A stretch of 64,000 bases of DNA, taken from positions 7,006,001 through 7,070,000 of the forward strand of contig AP026540.1 in NCBI GenBank assembly GCA_026075535.2, read 5' to 3'. Below, one piece after another: positions 46,221 through 57,397 of this stretch. The notes under the pieces were generated by a model. That model ran no database searches. It was not told the origin of the DNA and was given only the letters and a program-made list of their open reading frames with translations. Every line of letters begins with the position of its first letter. The first letter of the stretch is position 1. A program made the position numbers and the translations under genes. This DNA is from Tricholoma matsutake (lineage: Eukaryota > Basidiomycota > Agaricomycetes > Agaricales > Tricholomataceae).

Positions 46221-48578
46221 ATGTCCGAGTTGCCCCCCCAACTTGCAACGCTTGCTACTGTCATTGGGCAAAATCCACGAGCCTTTGTAGCAACAGATCA
46301 TCATGTCCGTGCTGCAGCGTTGGATGCAGCTAAGTTTATCTTCGATCTTTGTATGTTCAGTAGCAACTCTCCAGTCCCAACTTGAACTTTTTCTTTTTAG
46401 CCGTAATCTCAGAACAGGAATCAAGATCTCATATTTCTGAATTGCTGTCGTCTTTATCCCCTTCTCATTCCCCAAAAACACGATCCCAGACCCGGAAACG
46501 GAAGCGGAGTCCTATTCACAATATGGTTACTTTTCAAACCACCCCTCTTACGTCCCTTTTCATCGACAATATGAGCGAAGATCAAGTATGGGAACAGTTG
46601 GACCTAAGGACCAAGAACATATGTCAGATGCTTGAGCTCATTTTGGGTGGACAAGAAGACGGAGGAATAGAATTATCCACGGAACGTTTGGGACAATCGT
46701 TGGAAACCCTGGAAGACGGAGAAGACATTGAACTGGACGATTTTGCGGATGGAATAGACACAGACGAGGACTCTCTTGACCAGAGTGATGATGAGGAAGA
46801 CGAGGAGGATACCGAGTCTGAATCTGGTGATACAGAGGATATTGCGACAGAGGATGTCGTAGGCTTGCACGATTCGTCTTCGAGCGAGGACAGCGACCAC
46901 GATGAAAACTCATCCTCTATGATCGACGTTACTTCCAAATCCAATGCTCCTCTCCCAAAGAAACGTCGCGAGCATCCACAAGCTCAACTTGACGACGGTT
47001 TCTTCAATCTCGTTTCATTCAATGCAGAGACGGAGCGAGCAGAAGCGAAGACTTCCTCTAGCGGTCATCTCGGGGAAGAGGGGGACTCCGACTCCGACGA
47101 CGTCTCCATTGATCTGTTTGCTCCGCTGGATCAAGTTGAGTACTCTGATGATGAAGACGATGCCGAAGAAGAAGCAGGAGGTAGAGATTTCCGGTCCCTG
47201 GTTAAGCATTCAACTGATTCTTTTCTTAGAGCTCTTTTACCATGATTTCTTTGAGCCTCCTCTTGGAGCATCATTGCCAAGAGCCAAAACAAAACCTAAA
47301 GGAAACCTTCCAGATTCATCTGGTCAAGTACGCTTCCATGATGAAGTCAAAGTATTGAAGATCAAAGCAAGAGGGAAGAATCTTCCTGTTTGGACTACGG
47401 AGGACGCAGACAGCGTTGATGACGATGACGACCATGCGCCTGTCGAGCAAGGTAATCGTCTTCAAGAGAGTACTTGGTATAATATTGATCTTTGCTCTAA
47501 CAGAAATTATTGATGGTGGTGATGATGATTCGGATGGGGAAGGTCAACGAGGTCAAATTACAATTGACCGATTGAAAGATGACTTATTCGCTGAAGAAGA
47601 TGGCCTTCACCAAGGTGCGTTATTTCGTGACGAGGGCTCTGTCGCTATCATTAAGTTTTCCTGGTCAAGATCTGTCAACACACGAGAGGAGAATGGCCTC
47701 TCTGCAAAAAGAAATTGAAGAGTTGGAGTCGGCGAATGTTGGACCTAAGGATTGGGTGCTTATGGGGGAAGCTGGTTCACGAACACGTCCCCAAAATTCG
47801 TTGCTCGAAGAAGACCTGGAATTTGAACGAGTCACGAAAGCTGTTCCCTTAGTCACAGAGGAAATTGTGCAAGCTCTCGAAGAGCGAATAAAGACCAGAA
47901 TTCTGGACGGCCGCTTTGATGATGTTATTCGCATCCGACCAATAGACGACAAACCTTTCTTACCTTCTCGCTTTTTCGAGTTGAAGGACACAAAATCCAC
48001 ACGCTCATTGGCCCAAATATACGAAAATGAGTTTGTTGCTGAGCAAACGGGTGATGTGGCTGGCGATGACCGAGACGGTAAACTCAAGAAAGAGCATGAT
48101 GAGATCGAGAAAATCTGGGAGAGTATATGTGGCAAGCTGGATGCTTTATGCAATGCGCATTTCATACCTAAGCAGGTCAGTATTGATTTCGCTCCTTGAA
48201 ACCCAGCTAGAGCTCGTATAACAGCCGAAAGCCGTAATCTCGACGGTTTCAAATGTTTCTACAACAACTCTTGAGTCTTCACTTCCTACCACGGAATCTA
48301 CGACCACCATGTTGGCGCCCGAGGAAGTGTTCGCACCTCTGTCTGCGGAACCTCGTGCCCGTAGCGAACTGACACCGGCCGAGAAACGGGCGCTACGTGG
48401 GAAGGAACGGAAGTCGAGGAAGAAATCTCGCGATGCCCTTGACAAAGCCGTAGACAAGTTCGCAAGGAAGAGAAGTAGTGCAACAAAAAACTCAAAGCAG
48501 AAGCAGTCCGCGTCTGAAAGCGTCGTTAGGAGAGGAAAGGGTATCACTGTGATAGGTAAAAAAGCAAGGACCCATTGA
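46221..48578 (+). CDS. MPP10: U3 small nucleolar ribonucleoprotein protein MPP10
   Basis: Nucleolar SSU-processome component that binds Imp3 and Imp4 and is required for early 18S rRNA cleavages. Six exons: 46221-46350, 46401-47180, 47230-47451, 47504-47614, 47670-48175 and 48225-48578, giving 700 residues. The highly acidic N-terminal half includes ELDDFADGIDTDED. Signature blocks follow: LDDGFFNLVSFNAETERAE, DDVSIDLFAPLDQ, YHDFFEPP across intron 2, VRFHDEVKVLKIKARGKNLP, then LSTHERRMASLQKEIEELE. The C-terminal Mpp10 core has KDWVLMGEAGSRTRPQNSLL, DGRFDDVIRIRP and SLAQIYENEFV. A Lys/Arg-rich tail (LTPAEKRALRGKERKSRKK) ends the protein. All introns are GT-AG and phases agree. Confidence 0.96.
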
Positions 48579-48847
48579 TCTAAGCTGTTTCATCACACAT
48601 CAACACAAACATGATATCCTTCCTTGCCGCCTGTTTTCATATCAGCCCCTTACACATGCATAACGTTACATTTCTGGTCTTTGGGATTAGGCGCCAATTT
48701 TCTGTTGATCTTCCGTGTCTTTGTTGCTTCGTAGTAGATCCTGTGTAAAGTACACAGTTATGTAAGCCGATAGGGCTGTGTCCTTAAATATAGTCATCGC
48801 AACTGCCAGCATTCCATCCACACACTCTCCGTACTTTATTATCAGCG

Positions 48848-50039
48848 ATGTCTTTCTTGAGACGAAGAGACCAGAATTTGATTCCTCCAGTAAAAACCGA
48901 GAGCCCTAGTAATAGGACTGGAAGTAACAGCCCCCGTTCTCCATATCACTCCAACGCAACTACATACGTTCCAAGCCGGGATGGCGATCTTTACAACAGC
49001 GTTAACAGTAGATCTTCGTATCCTCCCCCAGAAAACGACAATGCTCTTCAAGACAAATACAGCAGGAGTAATGGCGTTGGAGATGTCTATTCTCGAGGCA
49101 CGGGAGAACTGGATAAAGACCGCCAGGAACTTTTCTCTGGATACAATCCCCAGAAAGCTGGTTCCGGAAGATTCTTCGACGGTCCTCAACCCGGCAGGGA
49201 GCCTCCTCCAGGAGAGGAGAACGATGAAGATGTCGAAGGAATCAAACAGCAAACACGCTTCGTTAAACAAGAGAGCGTTAACTCCACAAGAAATGCTCTT
49301 CGCTTAGCTCGAGAGGCTGAGGATACTGCTAGAAACACTTTATTAAAACTAGGGGATCAGTCAGGTACGATTTTCAATGCATCTTATTTACATCTCCTAA
49401 CTGCGCTTCAGAAAAACTTGCAAACACTGAGCGTCATCTTGACGTTGCTAAAGGCCACTCCTCCCGCGCGGACGATAATACCACTGAAATCAAAAAGCTC
49501 AATCGTTCCATTTTCCGTCCCGCCATTACCTTCAACAAAGACACCAAACGGGCTGCTCAAGAGGCCAAAGTGCAGGCACGATACGACGACGAACGCACGG
49601 AAAGAGAGAAGACAATGATGGATGTTAGAGAATCGCAGAATCGCCTCGGGAGAGCCACGACATACGGCGATGACGAGGAAGAGCTTATAGGCAGTGCTCG
49701 CAGCCGTTTCAAGACCGCAGAGCAACTAGCCGGCCAGAAGGAGCAAAGAAAACGCTTTCAGTTCGAAGCTACTGCCTCGGACGATGAGTTGGAAGATGAG
49801 CTAGATGACAACTTGGACGAAATCGGAGATGCAGCCAAGAGACTCAAGGCCCTTGGGATGGCAATGGGACAAGAACTCGACAACCAAAATCGTAGAATCG
49901 ACGTGATCGAAGGGAAGGCTGTGCGAACGGAGCAGAAGATACACCTGAATACTGAACGGGTACGTCAATTCTAACGTCTTTCGCGCAGAGTACTCATGTC
50001 TCGTGTGTTCGTTCATTGTAGCTCAAGAGAATTAGGTAG
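48848..50039 (+). CDS. SEC9: t-SNARE of the SNAP-25/Sec9 family
   Basis: Plasma-membrane Qb/Qc SNARE that pairs with syntaxin (Sso1/2) and synaptobrevin (Snc) in exocytosis. Three exons: 48848-49364, 49412-49959 and a tiny 18-nt last exon at 50022-50039, giving 360 residues. The N-terminal 130 residues are Ser/Pro/Asn-rich and disordered. The first SNARE helix is around RFVKQESVNSTRNALRLARE to NTERHLDVAKGH, crossing intron 1. A linker with NRSIFRPAITFNK follows. The second SNARE helix runs from DDNLDEIGDAAKRLKALGMA through MGQELDNQNRRID, whose Q is the zero-layer residue, to LNTERLKRIR. The 48579-48847 spacer is a normal intergenic region after MPP10. Confidence 0.95.
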
Positions 50040-50206
50040 TAAGCATTGTATGCAATGTAGACAACCACTCGAAAGATTTCTCGGTTTACTTATTTAGAAC
50101 GGATAATTTTTTCAGGTTTATTACGTAAATTACACATCTTTTGCGGTCACGGATAAATCATGTGTGAGCCTTTCAAGATCAGGTTTTTTTCGTCGCTGTT
50201 GGAACA

Positions 50207-51679
50207 ATGGTGTCCGAGTATGAAAAACAGCGCGCATTAAACGTGGAAAAGGTTCGTGAAATGCATATCAAGTGGAGCTAACTTGACGGCGTCATAGAAC
50301 AAGGAGCTGTTGAAGTCCCTCGGGCTCGATAAACCTTTATTCGAACCAAAAGAAAAACCACGCAAGCCAGAAACTAAGAAGCGAAAGGCGCCTGCGGAGG
50401 TTAACGAAGAGTCATCAGAACCGGTCAAAGTTCCCCGAACGTCTTCCGAATTAGTGCTGGACACTGGTGTTCGGCGCAGCTCTCGAAATGCAGGGAAAAG
50501 TAATGCTGAACAACAGCTCAGGCAATCCCTCCCCTTGTCGTACTCGAGTGGTGTGAAGATCATGGAAAATGCAGGCCCCTTGGGGCGTGAGGACGGTATA
50601 CGAAAATACGATCCGTAAACATTTTGGCTGAACTGTTGTTAATCATACTGAGGCGTTTCCTAGGAAAACATATGGTTCTATACCGGACATTGAAGTCGGC
50701 ACTTGGTGGGAAACTCGGAAAGGATGCAGCATCGATGCTATTCACGCGTAGGCCTTGTCTTCTCGCGATCATGCCATCTAACCAACAAACCCTGAAAGAC
50801 CGTGGGTGGCAGGAATTTCTGTCGGCAGCAAGGGCGCGTACAGTGTCGCGCTAAGTGGCGGATATGACGATGATGTTGATATGGGTTATGCTTTGTGAGT
50901 CGCAATTCCTACGTAAGAAGATGGTATCTAATGATATCTAGTACATACACTGGTTCAGGTTGCTGAAGTTTGCTAAAACTGGGTGATAGTATCTCATTTA
51001 TATCTCAGGTGGTAGAGATCTCAGAGGGACTAAATACGCCCCGAAGAACGTTGGTGCTTAATACTGTTGTCCGTCGGCCGGTTTTCTTACGCTTAATGCA
51101 AGCTTCGTACTGCTCCCCAGAGCTGTGACCAATCGTTTGAAAACAACGTTGAGTGATTTTTGATTTTGCTGCCATTATCCCTGTTAATGCTTCCAAACTT
51201 CAGTCCAACAAGGCACTGAAAGTAAGTTTATAGTGAACACATTGTCACCATCGGGTTTATTGGAGAGTTCAGCTGTCTTCCGAAACGAAGAAGCCCGTAC
51301 GAGTGATACGAGGTTTCAAATTGAAATCCCCGTATGCTCCAAGTGAAGGGTACGCGAACCTCTGTCGTGTTGTCGAATACTCGCCACTAAACATCTCAAT
51401 TAAAGGTACCGATATGACGGTCTCTATCAAGTGGAAAAGGCAGGCTTCATGTCGACTGCTGATAATCTATCTAACCAACGCGACTTCAGGCTTGGGTGGA
51501 GAAAGGCTTGAACCCAAAGGGCTACCAAGTTTGCAAATTTGCATTTAAAGTGTGTCTTTCTGAGACCATTGCCCGTAGATGTCGTTGAATTCTATGTGTC
51601 ATAGCGCATGTCTGGACAGCCGCCCTTACCGATTAAAGACGCATCTGACGACGGAGACGAGCCCGAGGGCATAGTTTGA
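50207..51679 (+). CDS. SRA-YDG domain protein (methyl-DNA reader)
   Basis: Twelve exons (50207-50251, 50298-50614, 50664-50747, 50799-50894, 50942-50958, 51009-51049, 51103-51147, 51204-51221, 51273-51349, 51406-51439, 51490-51549, 51605-51679) give 302 residues. A charged N-terminus (NKELLKSLGLDKPLFEPKE) and a basic segment (GVRRSSRNAGK) precede an SRA domain. SRA features are GREDGIRKYDPKTYGSIPD, EVGTWWETRKGCSIDAIHAP, the YTGSGGRDLRGTKYAP block, PVRVIRGFKLKSPYAP and the YDG motif YRYDGLYQVEKAW. SRA domains in UHRF1 and plant SUVH proteins flip out 5-methylcytosine. No RING, PHD or SET domain is present. Intron 10 (51440-51489) appears to use a GC donor (GCAGGC); several exons are under 50 nt. 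It is plausibly linked to CpG methylation, whose decay products fill the neighbouring transposons. Confidence 0.93.
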
Positions 51680-52130
51680 TAAGTGAGGAGAATATTCATA
51701 GCCATATTCTAATATCCGATCTTCTGCAGTCTTCTGCGCTGTCTTCTGCTGTGTTGTTACAGGTTCCCATTTTGATTTTCTGTCGCTCTCGTGCCATACA
51801 CGTGTTCATTATTGTAGATTCCTTGAGTGAACTGCATCCGCCATCTCGACCATATCGTGTGCAACATTATTCTGTTGTACTGTTCGGAAACATTAAGGCG
51901 TGGGCCACGGCAGTCTTCGAAGTGCTCTGCGCGCAATTACAAGCTGTATATACTGATAACACCTTGACCTTGAACATATTCTGCAGACCACTTAGACAGA
52001 ACAAGCAACGACGTAGACGAAATCATTCTTGTTGAGATAGACAGAAAACAGGCTGGTTACAAATTCTTCAGCTGTTTCCGCTTGTTTCCCATTGTTACCA
52101 TGACAACGTATGGTGTGCTGCAACCAGCTC
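51680..52130. other. intergenic, nothing recognised
   Basis: 3' flank of two convergent genes. Only chance open frames are seen, with no homology-like wording, no RNA gene and no repeat. Confidence 0.5.
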
Positions 52131-53290
52131 TCAGTGCAGGGAGGATTCTGCAACAATCTGCCGAACAATCTCTAGGAATTCCTCCTTTTCCTCGTGTGTC
52201 ACAGAGGATGACCTCCATAGGCGATATATCCCACGGATGGAGTCTTTCAAAGCTTCGTATGACTCGTGATGAGGTACTATATGCCGCGCATCCTGCTGGT
52301 AGACACGGGATTCACCGACGAGATTGTCTTTGGAAAATGTTGCATCTGTGTCCGTCGGTAACACAATGGAAGAGGGCAGCGGAGGATGTGGCAGTGAAGA
52401 GAATACGGCAGAGTCAGAAGCTGACTCAGAGTTTGAATGGTCAGCCAGGGGTGGAGATTGGAGGCGAGGGGAAAGGTCCGCAAGACGGCGCGCCAGGGCA
52501 TTTGGAGAGGGAGGGTCAAGAGGGTTGGGGACTGTCGTAGGAGGGAGACCAGGGTAAGATACGAAGATGCGTTTCGAGTCATTTTGCTCCTGAGCAAGGG
52601 GAGGGGGGGTTGGAAGAGTAGAATCCCCAGAGCCTGCAACAAATGTGAATGCACACAACAGGGGTGAATATATTTATGCTTACCTTGTATGGCAGCATAC
52701 AGAGACCAATATGGATCTTCTGCGCCATGCTGTGGATTGCTGTCGGTGAGTGTAATAGGGAGTGCAGATTGAGAATCGTAAGGATGAGCGTACGCATCCC
52801 AGTAGGGAGTATCGGTGTCAAGTTGGTCACCCATTATGGTGGTTTCCGCATGAGATTGAAAGAGAAGCGGATCTTGAGGAGATTGAGAACTGTGGGAAGG
52901 AAAAGGCATAAGCGCGACATTGTGATATTTCCACCCGTCAGAAGTGCTCCACTGGAATACTAGCCGGGGACCGGATGGATGTCCGGGCAGAATGGAGACA
53001 TGGGAATAAGCAAACTCGGAATCGCTTGTATAGCGTACCGGAAAAGAGGCATAAAGGTGATCGTCAATGGGTCTGTGAAAGTCTTCGAGAAGACGGATGG
53101 CTGGGTGGTTGTCATGAGAGTCGGAGGGCCATGCGAGATAGGAAATAGGATCGTCGGGGGAAATCTGGAGGAAATGATGACGTTGGAGAAGAGAGGATGA
53201 GAGAAGATGTGGTGGAAGGAAAGAAAGCTGGGAAGGAGGAACGATGTACTGCAGGATAAGAGCGATGGAAGCTGGAGTCAACGGAGTCAT
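52131..53290 (-). CDS. hypothetical basidiomycete protein
   Basis: Two exons on the minus strand (53290-52684 and 52633-52131) give 369 residues. The N-terminus (TPASIALILQYIVPPSQLSF) is followed by a globular region with PISYLAWPSD and ILPGHPSGPRLVFQWSTSDG. A central PYWDAYAHPYDSQ and a DPYWSLYAAIQGSGDS segment span the intron. The C-terminal half is Pro/Ser-rich and disordered, then a short helical end (YEALKDSIRGIYRLWR, EEKEEFLEIVRQIV). The pattern resembles a conserved hypothetical found across Agaricomycetes, but I know no function. No signal peptide or transmembrane segment. Both splice sites are canonical and the frame is intact, so I regard it as a real gene. Confidence 0.8.
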
Positions 53291-53310
53291 AGTGTTGGTA
53301 TTGGTTACTT

Positions 53311-53425
53311 GGTCACTAATAGTCTAATAGTAATAGTAGTCACTAATAGTTTAATAGCAATAGTAGTCACTAATAGTTAGTGTTAGTATTTGTATAGTCA
53401 CTAATAGTTTAATAGTATCAGTGTA
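53311..53425. repeat. ~27-bp tandem repeat
   Basis: Four copies of GTCACTAATAGT followed by TAATAGTAATAGTA-type sequence, spaced about 27, 27 and 31 bp. It lies between the start of the minus-strand hypothetical gene and the + strand cell-surface gene, i.e. in a shared promoter region. Confidence 0.85.
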
Positions 53426-53472
53426 TCAACTATCATAGTCTATTAGTAACATACTTGTTCTTCTCCACGACG

Positions 53473-54008
53473 ATGGTGTTCACATCCATCCTCACTCTTC
53501 TTCTTCTCCTCCTTCCCTTTGTCGCTGCTCAGGTATTGAGTATTCATCTTCCTCTTCTTCTCATTCTCACTCTCCTCAGTCATCATCACAGCCAACCCAG
53601 TCAACCCAGTCTTCACAAGCAGCCAATTCTTCTGCTCCCTCACAAACCGTCATCACATCTTTCTCTGTATCCACCTTCGTCACCTTGGGTCCAAACAGGC
53701 AGCTCAGTACTGTAACCACGACCACAAACTTCACCGCAACTGTTTCCGCTTCCGTCCTTTCAAATCAGACTAGTTCCAGCAATTCCACAACCAATGGAAC
53801 CTCTACCACCACTTCCCAAAATCTACCTACTGCTCCCACAACCATTCCAGGAGCTGGTACAAATTCCGCACCAGTTCCTGGGCAGAGCGGCGTAAACGGT
53901 CAATATGGTCCTGGCGACGGCTACATAGCCGCTGCTACATCGCTCAAGCAAAATGCTTTCTTCGTCGGTATGGGTGGAATCCTCGTCGGTGGGCTGTTGA
54001 TGCTCTAG
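53473..54008 (+). CDS. Ser/Thr-rich secreted protein, probably GPI-anchored
   Basis: Two exons (53473-53532 and 53580-54008) give 162 residues. The first exon is a signal peptide (MVFTSILTLLLLLLPFVAAQ). The mature part is a Ser/Thr/Gln-rich stretch full of potential O-glycosylation sites and several N-glycosylation sequons (NFT, NQT, NST, NGT). A short glycine-rich spacer (GQSGVNGQYGPGDG) leads to a C-terminal hydrophobic tail (FFVGMGGILVGGLLML). This layout is that of fungal GPI-anchored cell-wall or plasma-membrane proteins. The intron is 47 nt. No enzymatic domain is seen. It is divergent from the hypothetical gene at 53290. Confidence 0.82.
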
Positions 54009-54242
54009 ATCTAGAACTAATTGTCTTTTGCCTCTTTTGACTACTACACTATTCGGACGTAACGTTCATTCCCTTGCCCTTACACTACTGGACTTCATGG
54101 ACATGTACTTTCTTATATATCATACGAACTTTCACGGAGTATACGTCTCATTTACATAACTTGATGACCATCCTGCATGTGTACCTGTCAGACTTTTGCG
54201 GTCGAAGGTTCGTCAATGCCCCGTATTATTTGGCGTTGTTTC

Positions 54243-55558
54243 ATGTCTACTACGACTGTCTCTAAACCACCTGCAAAGAGGCAAAAAATGGAGGATCTCG
54301 CTCCATCTTCCAAACATACCTGCATTGGAACCCACAACGGCACCTTCCACTGCGACGAAGGGCTTGCCGTTTTCCTTCTACGCCAAACAAATACTTATCG
54401 AGGTGCCTCTTTGAAACGCAGTCGGGATCCCAAAGTTCTCGAAACTTGCGATGTCGTTGTCGATGTTGGAGCAGTGTACGATGTGGAGAACAACAGGTTT
54501 GATCATCACCAGCGTGGGTTCAGCCACTCTTTTGGGCATGGGTTCGACACCAAACTCTCTTCGGCTGGTTTGGTCTACAAGTTCGTCACAATTCGATATC
54601 CTAGTTCAGCGTCGTGACCATGGTTTAGACACTTTGGAAAGGAAGTTATTGCGAACACGACCCAGCTCCCAATCAGTGACCCCAAAGTCGAAACTCTCTG
54701 GCTGAAAGTGTACAAGGTTGGGTTCGTTATTTAGTTAGAGTCCGAATCTTGACAACGGAACCGAGCAGGAGTTCATTGAAGCTCTCGATGCGATCGACAA
54801 TGGAATCTCTCAGTACCCAAGTGATATAAAACCTCGGTATAAAAACCACACGGATCTGTCTAGTCGCGTTGGCGCCTTGAATCCGGCTTGGAATCAGCCC
54901 ACAGATTCAAAAATGGTAGATGTAAGTGTACGTTTGCGATTTATCCAAGCTCAGCTGACCTCGCAACTTATTCAAGTCGCAGTTTGAGAGAGCATCACTT
55001 CTAGCGGGCGAAGAATTTACGCAAAGGCTTCGCTATTATGCGAACGCTTGGTTACCTGCTAGAGATATCCTCGTCACAGCAGTTGCAGCGAGCAAGCGAA
55101 CTTTCGATGCAACTGGGAGGATAATCGTACTTGAACAGTTCATCCCTTGGAAGGTAAATAGTATTCCATTCACCTGCCATGTGCTAAGTGTTGCAGGAAC
55201 ACCTGTTTGAGCTTGAGGACGACTCCACGTCGGAGATTACGCCTAATGAAGCAATCTACGTTGTTTACCCGGATGAAATCGCTGGAAATTGGCGAGTTCA
55301 AGCTGTTCCCGCATCCCCTGACAGCTTCGAGAGCCGCAAGGCACTTCCGGAGCAGTGGAGAGGACTGAGAGATGAGGAGTTCTCAACTGTGTCAGGGATT
55401 CCTGGGGGGATATTTACCCATGCATCGGGATTTATCGGGGGTGTGTTTTTTCTATCAGGGCATACGAAAATGCGTACAGGCTAATCACCTTTGGATGACC
55501 AGGTAATAAGACCAAGGAGGGAGCATTGCAAATGGCTAAAGACGCCCTGAAGATGTAG
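54243..55558 (+). CDS. MYG1: MYG1 family exonuclease (UPF0160)
   Basis: DHH-like metal-dependent 3'-5' RNA exonuclease that in other eukaryotes works in nucleus and mitochondria. Six exons: 54243-54580, 54629-54716, 54769-54921, 54977-55153, 55197-55440 and 55503-55558, giving 351 residues. Metal-binding blocks are IGTHNGTFHCDEGLAVFLL, VVVDVGAVYD and NNRFDHHQRGF. Then come TKLSSAGLVYKHFGKEVI, ALDAIDNGISQYP, VGALNPAWNQP, FERASLLAGEEFTQRL, RTFDATGRIIVLEQFIPWK, EAIYVVYPDE and the C-terminal NKTKEGALQMAKDALKM. A basic segment (PPAKRQK) near the start could be a nuclear signal. An upstream in-frame ATG at 54216 would add MPRIIWRCF, which could serve as a mitochondrial leader, so the start is uncertain. 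Confidence 0.94.
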
Positions 55559-56126
55559 ATACACTTATGACTTTTCCAGGCTGCACGTTCAATGACATGT
55601 ACTTTATGTGCGTTTGTTTCGTAACAAAGTTCGCAATCTCATAACCCCTGTATTGATTTCTGCGCTTCCATATCGCTTACCGGAGTTGTCGTCAGCAAGA
55701 TAGATGTGTGGCCCTTTCTGACATGCAGTGCCGGCTCACAGGTTACACGTGTAACTCAGATCTAACCCTTGCGGGCACTTTGGAACCTCGACATAAGAAT
55801 GAACTACGGATCTTGTGCGACTTGCGGCTTTGAAACATCGCACTGCCAAATCAGTTTGCTTGCAGAGCACTAATATAAGATGCAAATGTGTGTCGATCAA
55901 ATGCCCTAATCTTCCCGACAACGTGCAATGTTCGTGGTGTGCTGTGCCAAACAACGTGTACAGTGGGATGCGACACATCGATGTTGCGCGACCCTGCTGT
56001 TCCTTGCTAGCCTCGATATTAGTTCTAGGCATGGCACTGTCGAAGCTCCAAACCGATCCCACCTCAAATTCAGAAGTCCTCAACTTTTCACTCCGGAAGC
56101 GTTGCAGGGGAAGTAGGAAATATAGA
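55559..56126. other. intergenic, nothing recognised
   Basis: Spacer between MYG1 and the MARVEL-like gene. Open frames on both strands are present but have no recognisable wording or splice structure. Confidence 0.45.
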
Positions 56127-56837
56127 ATGGACCCCGAACCTTCGTATCGACGGCCTCAGTCGAAAACGTCCTTCGTCAAAGCTCATTATCACCCCTTCTT
56201 GTTCGCCACGATGGCATTTTCTGCCATGGCTGAGCTCGGCCTCACTGCCTTCCTGGTTTGTGCTGGCAATGAACACCGTACATGGCCCACCTCGAGGTAT
56301 CATTCGTTGTACGTAGACTATCATCCTACTCGCCATTAGATTGTCCAATCAACTGATACATAATGATATAACTTTATAGGTTGATACTCTTCATATTCAA
56401 TGCAGTGTGGACGACTTTGTTCTCGACCGCATATATGATGTGGATTGTAGATGGAGCGAGTCATTTGTTGGCGAGTATCGCTAGTTCAGTAATTTGGCTT
56501 ATGATCACAGCTATTTTATGGGTTTGTTCATGACTCTTCACCTGTACGTACTGCTGATATTGGGGGCCAGGGAACAGCTGCAGGGGTAATGCACAACACG
56601 AGAACAGGGGGAAATTGTGCTGGAACGGCAACAATATCGCGGTCCGTCATGATAGAATTTCAATATATTGATCGAGAACTCTGAAAACGTCAAAGTAGAT
56701 GTCGACAGTCGCTGACCGTGGAAGCTTTGGGGTGGACTGAATTCGGCTTGAGTGTGTTGACATTGGTTGCTACTTGCCTGTGGATTCAGACCAGCAAAAG
56801 GAACTATGTAAGTGATTACCAAGAGGCAGTAATCTGA
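56127..56837 (+). CDS. MARVEL-like four-helix membrane protein
   Basis: Four exons (56127-56308, 56380-56521, 56571-56641, 56699-56837) give about 177 residues. After a short cytosolic start (MDPEPSYRRPQSKTSF) come four hydrophobic helices: FLFATMAFSAMAELGLTAFL, LLILFIFNAVWTTLFSTAYM, SIASSVIWLMITAILWGTAA, then, after a loop with HNTRTGGNCAG and a WTEFGLSVL turn, LTLVATCLWI. The third-to-fourth loop with two small exons and the tryptophan before the last helix is usual in fungal MARVEL proteins. The final exon may be followed by another intron at the GTAAGT near 56808, which would change the last few residues. Function unknown; such proteins often shape membrane subdomains. Confidence 0.75.
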
Positions 56838-57300
56838 CTGCATTGATTCTATCTATACCCACAGCGATCCAGTTTCCACTCTGTCTGAGCTGCTTTGATT
56901 TGTACATGCAGTCTGTAAAGCCGACTGATATTTTTGTCTGCCACCCCGTCTTCAAGTTGGCCCTGTCCTTCCAGAATAAATATCGACTTGTAGTTCTTCT
57001 TACAATTTTCCCCTGCTTTGACGTAAGAACCCCATCATGGTGGACTACGCCGCCAACAGGACTCAAAGGACGGGTTTTGCTGTCGGCTTACCGATCACTC
57101 TGCTTGGTGTCTGATACGTTATTAGCCATGACAATTGATTTACTCCATCAATATTCTTGTATTGGGTGACTTCCTGTAGCAGTTTATTCAGCTGAATAGA
57201 ATAAATTTGTTGAATATACGCTGCTGCGCCGACATGCCGAGTCTCACAAGGGTCCAATCGGACGTGGATCTCGCTTAGATGGTTGGAATAAACCTTAATC
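56838..57300. other. intergenic, nothing firm
   Basis: One ~100-codon plus-strand frame (56843-57169) follows the MARVEL-like gene but has no recognisable features and low coding character. I treat it as 3' flanking sequence. Confidence 0.4.
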
Positions 57301-57397
57301 TGTTCATGGCCTTCCCCCTTGAATAGAGTCTACAGACGAGAATAAATTTTGGTAGTCACCAAACAAATCAGGTGCATTCGAAGGGTATGTAGATACA

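Noticed and set aside
46191..47209. Minus-strand frames across MPP10
   Set aside because: They mirror the acidic Ser/Asp repeats of MPP10, and the plus-strand gene has complete splice structure and family motifs.
55815..56126. N-terminal extension of the MARVEL-like protein from an upstream ATG
   Set aside because: The extension has many Cys and no resemblance to the family, while the ATG at 56127 gives a normal short cytosolic start.
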